Assembly: GCA_963786985.1 (NCBI GenBank) | Contig: CAWBBL010000024.1 | Span: 1-64,000, forward strand | Length of the DNA: 64,000 bases | Reading direction: 5' to 3' | Origin: Desertimonas sp963786985 | GTDB lineage: Bacteria > Actinomycetota > Acidimicrobiia > Acidimicrobiales > Ilumatobacteraceae | Shown here: one piece after another, positions 1-8,653 of the stretch | Position numbering within the stretch: position 1 is the stretch's first letter | How the letters are laid out: each line of letters begins with the position of its first letter | Translations under genes and position numbers: made by a program | The notes under the pieces: generated by a model | The model's input: the letters and a program-made list of their open reading frames with translations, nothing else | Database searches by the model: none | What the model was told of the DNA's origin: nothing

Positions 1-68
1 CCAACACCGACGATGCCCAGTCGCACGGCGCCGGATTCTTCAGCCACGTGGTGAGGTCCTCGCGTCAT
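1..68 (-). CDS. Gfo/Idh/MocA family oxidoreductase, N-terminal fragment cut by window edge
   Basis: Only the first 22 or so codons lie inside the window. They begin at an ATG at 66-68 and read into VRLGIVGVG, the Rossmann glycine motif that opens Gfo/Idh/MocA dehydrogenases. It starts 7 bases after the stop of the preceding oxidoreductase, so it is the third member of a minus-strand operon of related NAD(P)-dependent sugar or polyol dehydrogenases. The C-terminal substrate domain is not visible, so the substrate cannot be inferred. Confidence 0.75.
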   Translation of the reverse strand, partial: MTRGPHHVAEESGAVRLGIVGV

Positions 69-75
69 CAGCTCT

Positions 76-1133
76 CTAGAACGCACTCTCGATGTCGATC
101 ATCCGCTCGGTTCGCGCCGACTCGGCGGCTGCGATACGGATGTCGATGACATGCAGGGCATGGCCGAGGTCGACGATCGGTGGGCGACGATGATCGATGC
201 AGTCGGCGAGGTGCTCGACACCGAGGAGGTGGTCGGGGCCTGCGGGTCGGACATCGGCGACCGGCTCGTCGAACCATCCGGTGTCGTCGGTGAAGACCCG
301 GATCGGGTGTGAGCCGTCGATCAGGCTGAGGGCGATCGTGCCAAGCTCACCGTTCAGCTCGAGGTCGGGACCCGCCGGCTGGCCGACGCAGTAAGCTCGA
401 CTGCACGTAGACAACGCTCCGCCGGCGAGGCGCATGATCAGCTGCCAGTTGTCGTCCGACTCGACGGCGACGCGGTGGCCGGAGACGGACCCTCGTCAAC
501 GGTGAAGGCGTCCCTCGTACGGTCGCTCATCGCCCCGACCTTGACAGCCGGGCCGCAGGCCGGTGATCACGTGAAGCGGGTAGACGCCCATGTCCGACAG
601 CGGTCCCACTTCGGCACTGAAATACGGTGAACTGTCGGAGTCGTATCCCGTCCATGGAGGCGGGGGCGCGGTGCGTGGGCACGCACCGAGTGCACCGTGC
701 CGATCATCCCCGCGGCGAGCAGGTCCGACGCTCGACGGACCTGCGGGAACACCATCACGGACGGGGCGGCGACGACGGTCGATCCCGATGCCGCGGCGGC
801 TTCGGCGATGCGTGCGCCCTCGTCATGATCCCGTGCGACCGGCTTTTCCGAGTAGAGGTGCTTACCGGCTCGCACTGCGGCGAGATTGATCTCGCCATGT
901 GCCGGAGCAGGAGTGAGGTTGACGACGACATCGATGTCGGCGCCGAGCGCGTCTCGCCAGTCGGTACTCCAGCGGGCGGCGCCGAACTCGGCAGCGACCT
1001 GTGCGGCGCGCTCCGGCGAGCGTCCGCACACCAGCTCGAGCCGCGCCCGGCCATCGAGGCGATGGAACTCGGGCAGGTAGTCGCGACGGGCAACGTCGCC
1101 GGGGCCGACGATGGCGACGCGGAGCTCCCCCAT
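76..1133 (-). CDS. Gfo/Idh/MocA family oxidoreductase, interrupted by frameshifts
   Basis: Predicted cytoplasmic NAD(P)-dependent dehydrogenase acting on a sugar, inositol or similar polyol. The N-terminus shows LRVAIVGPGDVA (Rossmann loop) and KHLYSEKPVA, the EKP motif whose Lys is a catalytic residue in this family. Near 670 the frame is lost and the family sequence resumes one frame over (PPWTGYDSDSSPYF, then LSDMGVYPLHVITGLRPA). Near 490-500 it shifts again into the C-terminal part ending DIESAF. With the shifts repaired the protein is about 350 residues, the normal family length. Seven bases separate its start from the upstream homologue's stop, which implies cotranscription. I cannot tell a sequencing error from a young pseudogene. 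Confidence 0.8.
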
Positions 1134-1139
1134 GCCTGC

Positions 1140-2242
1140 TCACACCGACGTGCGGTCGTGGACGCGATGAGCCGGCGTGAGTTGCTCTCCACCATCGAGC
1201 TCGGGCATCTCGAACGTGCTCTCGACGGCGAGTAGCGGTTGTCCTTCGCCGCCTCGATCGCCGTGAGCATGATGTCGAGCACGTGGTAGGCGTGTTCCGG
1301 TGTCGTCAACGGCGTGGCGCCGTGGCGACGCATTCGATGAGATGGCGGAGTCCATCGGTCCACGACCATCTGCGCGACGACGTGTCGAACAACTGCCACG
1401 CGCCGACGTCTGTTCTCCCACAGCTCGTAGCCCTCGGGCGCCCAGTCGTCGCCGAGCATCTGCAACGTGCCGTCGGAGCCATAGATCTCCAGCGCCGGTG
1501 AGCGATATCGCTGCATCGAGAAGCCGGTGGTCACGATGCCGAACACGTCGTCGCCGAAGTCGAGAAGGATCTGGTAGTTGTCGAATGTGGTGACGTCGAT
1601 GGGCTCGCCGTCGACAATCCGGCGCGGTGTCACGATGCCAGCCATCGCCTGCACGCCGCGCACCGGACCGAGCAGGCCGGTGAGGCTGGTCAGGTTGTAG
1701 ACCCCGAGGTCGAACAGCGGGCCGCCGGACTCCCGGAAGTACCACTCGCTCCAGTCGGGGCCCGACCATCCGTATCGGGCACGAGCGAGAGCCGGCCTGC
1801 CGATCGCTCCGGCGCGGAGTTTGGCGGCCATCGCCTGATACGTCGGGCTGAGGATCACGGCCGGTGCACAGCCGAGGTATCGGTCGCTCGTGCGTGCGGT
1901 CTCGAGCAGCTCGGCGGCTTGGGACCGGGTCACCGCCATCGGCTTTTCGACGAAGACGTGCTTGCCGGCCCGGAGTGCTTCGAGAGCGAACGGCCCGTGC
2001 TCGGCCATCGACGTGAGGACCACGATGAGCTCGATGTCGTCGCGGTGGATCAACTCGTCGTGGGCAGCCACGCTTGGGGAGCCGCCGTAGATGCTGGCGG
2101 CTCGCCGGGCAGCCTCGGCGTTCACGTCGCACACCGCAACCAGCTCGACCATGCCGTCAGCCAGGAGACTCTTGAGCAGCGTGGCGTAGGCGCCGGTCAT
2201 CACGTTTCCACAGCCGATGATGCCGAGCGATACAGGGCGCAA
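1140..2242 (-). CDS. Gfo/Idh/MocA family oxidoreductase (first gene of dehydrogenase operon), frameshifted C-terminus
   Basis: NAD(P)-dependent sugar or polyol dehydrogenase. I chose the TTG at 2240-2242 because GGAGGGAGG lies a few bases upstream and the protein then begins directly before the Rossmann motif GIIGCGNV (residues 7-14). The EKP motif HVFVEKP is near residues 95-101, and GGPLFDLGVYNL marks the C-terminal alpha/beta domain. Around 1400 the frame changes (DVGAWQLFDTSSRRW reads in another frame), returns near 1320 (TPLTTPEHAYHVLDIML) and changes again near 1235 (LAVESTFEMPEL). It heads three dehydrogenase genes and is divergent from the sugar ABC operon, so oxidation of the imported sugar is the likely role. 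Confidence 0.82.
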
Positions 2243-2345
2243 CGAGCCTCCCTCCACGGTGCGGTACCGGTTCCGCAACGTAGGTGCCAGCCGCTCCGGC
2301 GTCAACAGCGGCTTCAACCAGATTGAACCACATTCCTCCTAATGG

Positions 2346-2375
2346 TTGACACTGGTAAGCGCGGCAACTTACGCT
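2346..2375 (+). promoter_or_regulatory. putative sigma-70-type promoter of the sugar ABC operon
   Basis: TTGACA at 2346-2351 is followed after 18 bases by TACGCT at 2370-2375, which fits the TAnnnT form of actinobacterial -10 boxes. It lies in the divergent gap between the dehydrogenase operon and the binding-protein gene. A leader of roughly 50 bases would precede the ATG at 2430. This is inferred from sequence alone. Confidence 0.45.
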
Positions 2376-2429
2376 TGTCGCTCGCACAATGGTCGACGAC
2401 ACGGGGCCGGCTCGCCCCGAGGGGGTCCG

Positions 2430-3832
2430 ATGATGAGTACACTCTCCTCTCGACGGCGGTGGTGGGGATAGCCACCTCGACGATCGTTTTCGTGGCCATC
2501 GCCGGTCCGGCGGGGTCACCCGCTGCGTCGGGCGGGTCGGACGAGGAGAGCAACGAGTTGCTTGGCCCGATGCCGACCGAGGACGTGGAGTTGGTCGTCT
2601 GGGGTCCCGGCTACTCGGACACCGATGCTGAGGGCAACGACACATTTTCGAAGGTGATCGACGACCGTTTCGAGGAGCTCTACCCGAACGTGACGGTGAC
2701 CCACGAAGGGTTCGACTTCGCCACGCTGGAAACGAGGATCACCACCGCGATGGCGGCGCAGGAGGGACCGGACGTGTTCAGCCTGTACTTCAACCCGCAG
2801 TTCTACCGGGCGATGATCCCGCTCAACGGCTACCTCGACGAGGAGTCGCGCGAGCGCATCCAGTACCTGTCGTTGTCTGCCGCGATGGATGCTGGCTCGC
2901 TCTATTTCATGCCGTACCAGAGCTACGCGTACGTCTGGTACTACAACAAGGCGATGTTCGCCGACGCCGGCTTGGATCCGGACGCGCCGCCGACGACCTG
3001 GGAGGACCTGGTATCGACGTGCGAGGCGTTGAAGGAGGCAGGGATCACACCGATCGCTGCCGGCTGGCAAGACGGCTTCCTCGCCAGCTGGTACGGCGAC
3101 TACGGCTTCATCAGCCAGCTCGTCACCCAGGAGGACATCGACGCGTTCTGGGACCCGTCGGTGCCCCCCGAGGACAAGATGGGCTGGACCGACCCGCTGA
3201 TCCGTACCGCGTTCGGCTACCTCGACGAGCTCGACCAGCGCGAGTGCTTCAACGAATCGGCGCCCGGGTTGGTCTACGCCGACATGTTTGCCGAATTCGC
3301 CGGCGAGCGGGCGGCGATGATCTACACCGTCGCCGGAAATCCCCCGTTCGCCGAGACCGCCGATGCCATCGGCGTGGACAACCTCGGCGTCTTCAAGATG
3401 CCAACCCTGCCGGACTCGCCCTACACGAGCCAGCCGATGGACGCCGGACCCAACCTCACGTTGGGCATCATGGATTTCACCGACCACTGCCGAGTGGCGT
3501 GGGAGTACGTCAAGTTCCACTACGCCGAGGAGAACCAGGCGCTGCTGACCGGGGCAGGCGGGGCTTACCCGAACCTCAACGGCCTGCCGCCGATCGACTC
3601 GGAGATCCCCGCCGAGGCGCAGGTGCTGGAATGGCTCAACAACCCTGACAACCACGGCGGGTTCAGCCCGGGTGTCGGCGGGCCGACCGATCCGATCAAC
3701 CGCCGGCTCACCGAATGGCTGAGCGGCGGTGCCACCCTCGACGAGACACTCGAAGCACTGGAGGAGGAACGACTCCAGCGGGCCGGCCAGGCGGACGCGG
3801 TGGAGTTCGAGGAATCACCCGCCTGCAACTGA
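2430..3832 (+). CDS. sugar ABC transporter substrate-binding protein (family 1)
   Basis: Extracellular carbohydrate-binding protein of a CUT1-type importer. The mature part has ELVVWGPGYSD, FEELYPNVTVTHEGFDFATLETRITTA and VWYYNKAMFADAGLDP, typical of family 1 solute-binding proteins. I place the start at ATG 2430 behind GAGGGGG. That frame gives MMSTLSSRRRWWG, then an apparent one-base shift near 2465 leads into IATSTIVFVAIAGPAGSPAA, which together form a normal signal peptide. The alternative start at 2342 gives an implausible N-terminus. It is followed by both permease genes 3 bases downstream. The sugar is unknown. Confidence 0.85.
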
Positions 3833-3835
3833 TCG

Positions 3836-4816
3836 ATGGCCGGTACCGACACGCAGCTGCTCGGTCCGGAGGTGAATCCCAAACCCGCCGGCGCCGCCCG
3901 GCGACCGCCGAAAGGCAGTGGAGTCCCGGCCAGCTGGGGCCAGCGGTTCACCGCGTTCCGCCGCGCGGCGGTCGAATCGGTGTTCATTTGGCCGATGTTG
4001 CTGCTGGTCGGGGTGCTCATGGTGTTCCCGACCGGCACTGCGATCTATCGGTCCTTCTTCGACTGGAACCCCGGCTACGACAGCCCATTCGTCGGGTTCG
4101 GCAACTATCGCTATCTCTTCGAATCCGACGTCTTTCGCGAGATCGCCATCAACCAGCTGATCTTCGTCCTCGGCGTCCCACTGTGGGCCGGCGTTCCGCT
4201 CCTCGTTGCCCTCTTGTTGTACGAACGCGTTCCCGCCGCCGGCGTGTTCAGGACGATCTTCTTCTTCCCGGCGGTGCTGTCGCCGGTGATCCTGGGGCTG
4301 CTGTTTCGCTCGTTCCTCCGCGCCGACGGTGTCCTCAACGTGACGTTGGAAGACCTCGGGCTCGGCTCGCTGGCCCGTCCGTGGATCGACGATCCGAGCT
4401 ACGTCAAGCCGGTCGTGATCCTCGTCGCCGTGTGGTACACGATGGGGTTCGGCGTCATCTTCTACAGCGCCGCCTTGTCGACGGTTCCGCCCGAGCTGTT
4501 CGAGGCAGCCGAGCTCGACGGCGCCAACTGGTTCCAACGTCTCTGGTACATCCTGCTGCCGCGGATCATGCCGATCTTCCTGCTCAACACGATCTTCAGC
4601 GTGGCGACGGCGTTCCTGCTGTTCCCCTACGCCTACGTGCTGACACGCGGCGGGCCGGGATATGCAAGCACAAGCATCGACTACGACATCTACCAGAACG
4701 CGCTGCAGAGCGGGTTCTACGGGATCGCCTCGGCCGAAGCGGTGCTGTTGTTGCTCGTGATGATGGTCGTGTTGTTCACCGCCTACCGGGTGGGGCGTCG
4801 GGTGTGGGTGCAATGA
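3836..4816 (+). CDS. sugar ABC transporter permease (UgpA/MalF type)
   Basis: Inner-membrane permease of the CUT1 family, 326 residues with about six hydrophobic segments. The first starts near residue 48 (VESVFIWPMLLLVGVLMVFP). The cytoplasmic EAA loop that docks the ATPase is visible as EAAELDGANWFQRLWYILLP near residue 220, followed by the C-terminal YVLTRGGPGYAS signature of this subfamily. It starts 3 bases after the binding protein stop and overlaps the next permease by 4 bases (ATGA). No ATPase gene is present in the window, so a shared MsiK/UgpC-like ATPase elsewhere probably energises it. Confidence 0.9.
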   Translation: MAGTDTQLLGPEVNPKPAGAARRPPKGSGVPASWGQRFTAFRRAAVESVFIWPMLLLVGVLMVFPTGTAIYRSFFDWNPGYDSPFVGFGNYRYLFESDVFREIAINQLIFVLGVPLWAGVPLLVALLLYERVPAAGVFRTIFFFPAVLSPVILGLLFRSFLRADGVLNVTLEDLGLGSLARPWIDDPSYVKPVVILVAVWYTMGFGVIFYSAALSTVPPELFEAAELDGANWFQRLWYILLPRIMPIFLLNTIFSVATAFLLFPYAYVLTRGGPGYASTSIDYDIYQNALQSGFYGIASAEAVLLLLVMMVVLFTAYRVGRRVWVQ

Positions 4817-5707
4817 GCGCCGTGCACGCCAGGCAGGTCGGGCTCTCGGTTGGCGCTGACGACGCGAGAGCGCCACGGCTGAGGAGGCGAAGGACCTGGA
4901 GCCCCATTCGTCTGAGCATCGCCATCGTCCTCGCCGCGACGTACCTGATGCCGTTCGCTTTCATGTTCGCGACCGCGCTCAAACCCGCCGACCAGTTCCT
5001 CACCGACCCGTCCGCCTGGCCGCGTTCGTTGAGCCTCGAGCACTTCCGCTACGCCTGGCGAAACGCCGAGCTCGGCAACGGGCTGCGCCACTCGGCGATC
5101 GCCGTCGGCATCGGCGTCGTCCTGTGCTGCGCGATCTGCTCGATGGCGGCGTTCTGGTTCCTTCGTCATCGCGGCCGCGTCGCCTCGGCGCTGCTCGCCG
5201 GGTTCGGGAGCCTCTGGATCCTTCCCCAGGTCGTCTGGCTGATCCCGTTCTTCCTCGTGCTCACGACGCTGAACCTGACGAACAACATCTTCGTCCTGGG
5301 CGTCGTCTATGGCACGGTGTTCGCGCCCAGCTTCATCTGGTTGTTGTGGGCGTACTTCCTCCAAGGGCTGCCGCCCGACATCATCGAGGCCGCCGAGATC
5401 GATGGTGCGTCGCTCTTCCAGCAGTACCTGCGCATCGCCCTACCGTTGAGCAAGCCGGCGCTCGGGGCGGTCGCCGCGTTGACGTTCGTGTTCTCATGGG
5501 GTGATCTGCTCCTCGCCGTTGTGCTGCTTTCCGATCCCGACCAGTTCACGGTCGTCCCGGCGACGGCGATCCTGTCCGGTCGCCTCGGTTCAGGCGTGCA
5601 AGCGACGACGGCCGCCGCGATCATCACGATGATCCCGCCGATGGTGATCTTCCTGATCGCCCAGAAGGCGATCGTTCGCGGCATCACGGGCGGGTTTCTC
5701 GAAATGA
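4813..5707 (+). CDS. sugar ABC transporter permease (UgpE/MalG type), apparent read-through into next gene
   Basis: Second CUT1 permease. Residues show ATYLMPFAFMFATALKP near the N-terminus and the EAA loop DIIEAAEIDGASLFQQYLRIALPLSKP. In the sequence as given the frame continues without a stop into the cupin gene. The natural MalG ending is one base away: removing a single G from the GGGCGGG at 5688-5694 gives GITAGFSK and a TGA at 5705-5707, overlapping the ATG of the next gene in the usual ATGA manner. I therefore annotate two genes and treat the fusion as a probable one-base artefact. Confidence 0.85.
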
Positions 5708-6573
5708 GCGAGCGAGCGCGCCGGTCGACGCCGCGGCCGACCTTCAGCGGTCCAACCGTGTTGCGCCGGGACGAGGTCGCCCATCACGTGTGGGGCGATG
5801 CCGGCTCGAGTCTGGTCACCGACCGCGTCTATCTCTCCAACGATCAACTGCACGTCCTCGAGTTCGAGTTGCCGCCGCGCAGCGAGTTCCGGCACAGCGA
5901 GTCGAACAAGACGGTGTTTGCCGCGGACGTCGCCTACTGCGTGCTCGCGGGCGAGCTGGTAGTCGCCGACCCGGAGTTCGGTGAGGTCCAGATGGTGCCC
6001 GCCGGCCGCACGGTGTTCTTCCGCCGGGACAGCTGGCACCACGGTTTCAATCCGGGCGGCGACGTTGTGCGGGTCTTGGAGTTCTTCGCCCCGCCGCCGG
6101 CGCGCGGCACGGCCTCCGAGTACGCCCGTCGACAGCCCGATCTACAACGGCCGAAGTACCGAGACGACCGATGGAACGGTCGGCTGCCGGACGAGACCGG
6201 CGAACGGCAATCGCGCTTCAGAGTGATCGAGGCGCGGGACGCGCACTGGTCGTTCGCCGCGTCGGCACCGTCTCATCTCGTTGGCACGCTGGTGGACACC
6301 GAGTTCCTCACCGTCGCCGTCGGCCGGGTGTTCGCCGGACATGTCGAGGACCCGCGAACGATCGGCGACGAGTCACTCCTCATCGTCACAGCCGGCGAGC
6401 TGTGGGTCGACCTGTCCGATCCGGACGAAGCCGCCTGCCAGTGCGCGCTGCTTCGTGCCGGCGACGCCGCCTATGCAAGCCACGGGTCCACCGTTCGGCT
6501 CCTCAACCGATCAGCCGAGGAGTCGACGTACCTGCTCGGCAGCGGCCACGTCCCGGACGGTTGGAGGCCATGA
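5704..6573 (+). CDS. two-domain cupin protein of sugar-catabolic operon
   Basis: About 289 residues and predicted cytoplasmic. The first half contains a clear cupin: FELPPRSEFRHSESNKTVFAADVAYCVLAGELVVADPE, then GRTVFFRRDSWHHGFNPGGDVVRVLEFF, where the His residues would be metal or ligand contacts. A second, more degenerate cupin-like barrel follows (TEFLTVAVGRVFAG, then GDESLLIVTAGELWVDL). Both the preceding permease and the following ROK gene overlap it. The position suggests a sugar isomerase, epimerase or sensing role, but no specific family is recognised. Alternatively it is the C-terminal half of a true permease fusion, which I think less likely. Confidence 0.65.
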   Translation: MSERARRSTPRPTFSGPTVLRRDEVAHHVWGDAGSSLVTDRVYLSNDQLHVLEFELPPRSEFRHSESNKTVFAADVAYCVLAGELVVADPEFGEVQMVPAGRTVFFRRDSWHHGFNPGGDVVRVLEFFAPPPARGTASEYARRQPDLQRPKYRDDRWNGRLPDETGERQSRFRVIEARDAHWSFAASAPSHLVGTLVDTEFLTVAVGRVFAGHVEDPRTIGDESLLIVTAGELWVDLSDPDEAACQCALLRAGDAAYASHGSTVRLLNRSAEESTYLLGSGHVPDGWRP

Positions 6574-7485
6574 CTGACGTGGTGCTCGCCGTCGACGTCG
6601 GCGGCACTACCGTCACCGCCGGGCTGGTGACCGCCACCGGCGAGGTGCTGTGGAGCGTCGAGGCGGCCACCGTCCGCACCGATCGATTGCGCGATCCGGG
6701 ACTGCAGCAGCTCGCGGGCATCGTCCGGCAGTCCGGCAGGAGGCAGCCGACCACGGTCATGCGGTGCGCGCCGTGACCGTCGGATTTCCGGAGTACGTCC
6801 AATCGTGACTGCCTGACCAGCAACGAGGTGATCGACTGGGACCGGCAGCCGGCCGAGGTGCTGGAGCGACGATCTCGATGACGTGCCGCTGTTCGTCGAG
6901 TCGGACGTGCGGTGCGCCGCGCTGGCTGAGGCCCGGGTGGCTGCCGCCGACGAGCACGACATCTTCTACGTTTCGTGGGGAAGCGGGATCTCGAGCACGC
7001 TCGTGACCAACGGCGTCTGCCGAGCCGGGCGCCGCGGCGAGGCGATCGCCCTCGGCGAGTTCGACGTCCCGGCGGCCATTGATCCGACGTGGACGGCGAA
7101 CCTCGAGCAGTTCGCCTCCGGCGACGGCATCGCCCGGCGCTACGCCGCGCCCGATGGCCGCGCCGTCGCCGAACGAGCCGACGCTGGCGACGTCGACGCC
7201 GCGGCGATCGTCAGTTCGGCAGCTCGCGCTGTCGCCGCAGCCGTACGTTCGTGCATCGCCATCCTTGACCCCGACGTGATCGTCCTCGGCGGCGGCATCG
7301 GCGCCTCCGACGGCGTGGTCGCCTCCACGTTTCGCACCGCGCTGTACCACCTACTCACCCGCCCACACCCCCCCGCTGTCGTCTCCGCCAGGCTGGGTAC
7401 TCGGGCCGGATTGATTGGCGCTGGATTGGCCGGCTGGCAACGGCTCGCCGCCGCACCCTCGGCCCAGGCCCCGTCGTCAGTCTGA
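6570..7485 (+). CDS. ROK-family sugar kinase-like protein, frameshifted
   Basis: Starts at an ATG overlapping the cupin stop (ATGA). The N-terminus VVLAVDVGGTTVTAGLV is the ROK phosphate-1 motif. After about 60 residues the frame breaks several times between 6730 and 6890 (VTVGFPEYV, LTSNEVIDWDRQPAEVLER and DDLDDVPLFVESDVRCAALAEA lie in different frames). The rest is continuous: SWGSGISSTLV, LEQFASGDGIARRY and DPDVIVLGGGIGASDG. The usual CxCGxxGCxE zinc site before LEQFASG is absent, so it may be a zinc-free subgroup or not a kinase. It closes the sugar uptake operon and would phosphorylate the imported or oxidised sugar. Confidence 0.75.
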
Positions 7486-7798
7486 GCGGTCCCGTCGCCA
7501 ATGCCCCCCAAATGTCGACGAGATCTCCGCGGAGGTGACGACGTGGCGATCCACGACGCGCCATCGTCAGTGCTCGGGCCCGACCAGCTGGCTGGTCACG
7601 GCAGGCGGGGGGCGACTCCGTCGCATCAGGGGGTTACCGACCGACTCGCGACGTAGTCCCGGGGGGGACGACGCTCGCCCGCCCGTTGTAGGTGACGCCG
7701 AGTGGCGCTGGGCGCGACGGCATGTCGACTCGGTAGACGGCCGCGGACCGCCGGCATCGACGGCCGCGACACGGGCTCCGGCGTCCGCGTCCGACAGC

Positions 7799-7835
7799 CC
7801 GGCGCTACCGAACGTCACACGACGACGTTCGGTCG
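7799..7835. repeat. inverted repeat in dispersed intergenic repeat family (copy 1)
   Basis: ACCGAACGTC at 7807-7816 and GACGTTCGGT at 7824-7833 form perfect 10-bp arms around a 7-base loop. Related hairpins embedded in similar flanking sequence occur at 13558-13592 (degenerate) and 16865-16900 (CCGAACG and CGTTCGG arms). No T tract follows, so a terminator role is possible but not shown. Confidence 0.55.
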
Positions 7836-7936
7836 CCAGCGCCCGCCCGCCTGTGGGCGACGATCGGCAGATCGGGCGCGCTCGCTGGGTGCCTTGCGGC
7901 TGCCCGGCCGTCACCCCCGATCGAGTCCCGAACTCC

Positions 7937-8354
7937 GATTGTTCCGACCTCGTGATTGTTCCGATATGAGCGTGAGCGTGCCTGCCTCGCACGGGGATCT
8001 GCAATGAGCAGGTCGGAACAATCACGGTCCGTCGAGGAAGGCGAGCAACGGGTCGGCTGGGCGGTAGCGGCTGGGTGCGGTGCTGGCGGGGTGACTCGAG
8101 CGATGGGTTGCTGTCTGCGCACGTAGCCGAAAGCCCGCCCAGCAGCGGATTGACCGGTCGGTCGCAGGCGCACTCGATCTGGACATGTGCTTGCTCCTTC
8201 ACCCGAACTCGGTGGAGGAACGTCAGCCCTAGCAGCCGGATTGTTCCGACGTGCTCGGCGCGGATCCCTTGTCAGCCACCGATACACGCTCAGGTCGGAA
8301 CAATCACCACGTCGGAACAATCGGCGTTGTTCCGACGTCGGAACAACGCCGATT
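7937..8354. repeat. cluster of GTCGGAACAATC inverted repeats with a 36-bp perfect palindrome
   Basis: The 12-mer GATTGTTCCGAC occurs at 7937-7948 and 8239-8250, with an 11-base copy at 7954-7964. Its complement GTCGGAACAATC is at 8012-8023, 8294-8305 and 8311-8322. The last copy runs into a perfect palindrome at 8319-8354 (18-base arms, centre between 8336 and 8337, half-site AATCGGCGTTGTTCCGAC). The segments 7937-8023 and 8239-8305 also resemble each other as reverse complements internally (TGCTC, GATCCC and CACGCTCA blocks), so the unit looks like a roughly 70-90-bp inverted-repeat element present in two opposite copies. Confidence 0.8.
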
Positions 8355-8538
8355 AGGTCGGTGTGATCTTCCTGGCGCACTAATTGTACCGATGCCGCGG
8401 CGAGCCAGCAGCTGTGACCTGCCGGGCGTCGACTCTCGTTGGGGTGTTGGTCAGCCCGCCCGGAAATGCTCGACGGTCGACGTGCCCAGGCGCGTCTACC
8501 ATCGGGACGTGGTTGTTGCCGCCCGTCGTCGATTTCTG

Positions 8539-8569
8539 GACCCCCGGCCCGCCTGGGCCGTGCGGGGTC
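8539..8569 (+). promoter_or_regulatory. stem-loop in leader of SrmL-like ligase gene
   Basis: GACCCC (8539-8544) pairs with GGGGTC (8564-8569), and inside it GGCCC pairs with GGGCC around GCCT, giving a strong two-part hairpin about 85 bases before the start codon. It could be an attenuator or a terminator of upstream transcription. I see no T-box core sequence and no run of specific codons that would define a leader peptide. Confidence 0.3.
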
Positions 8570-8653
8570 CTCGGCGTCTGATCGGCTGACTCCTCGCTCG
8601 GGTTGCGGGCCGGGGGCTAACCCCTCCAACAAGCTCGATCCAAGGAGTCACAC

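Larger units (their letters stand above)
7486..8653. other. 1.2-kb intergenic region carrying repeats, no gene seen
   Basis: No open frame here has family resemblance or a convincing ribosome site. The left part (about 7690-7870) holds a copy of a dispersed intergenic repeat. 7937-8354 holds the GTCGGAACAATC repeat cluster. 8539-8569 holds a hairpin before the SrmL-like gene. Confidence 0.5.

Noticed and set aside
3715..4812. Upstream continuation of the frame that later encodes the second permease, reading through the first permease
   Set aside because: The translation is Arg/Pro-rich and out of frame with the conserved permease. The real start at 4813 follows from the ATGA overlap and normal family N-terminus.
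7937..8354. CRISPR array
   Set aside because: The repeats are only 12 bases, in both orientations and unevenly spaced, with no cas genes in the window.
8400..8653. T-box or amino-acid attenuator before the synthetase-like gene
   Set aside because: The conserved T-box core is absent and no leader peptide with clustered specific codons is convincing. Only a generic GC hairpin is present.
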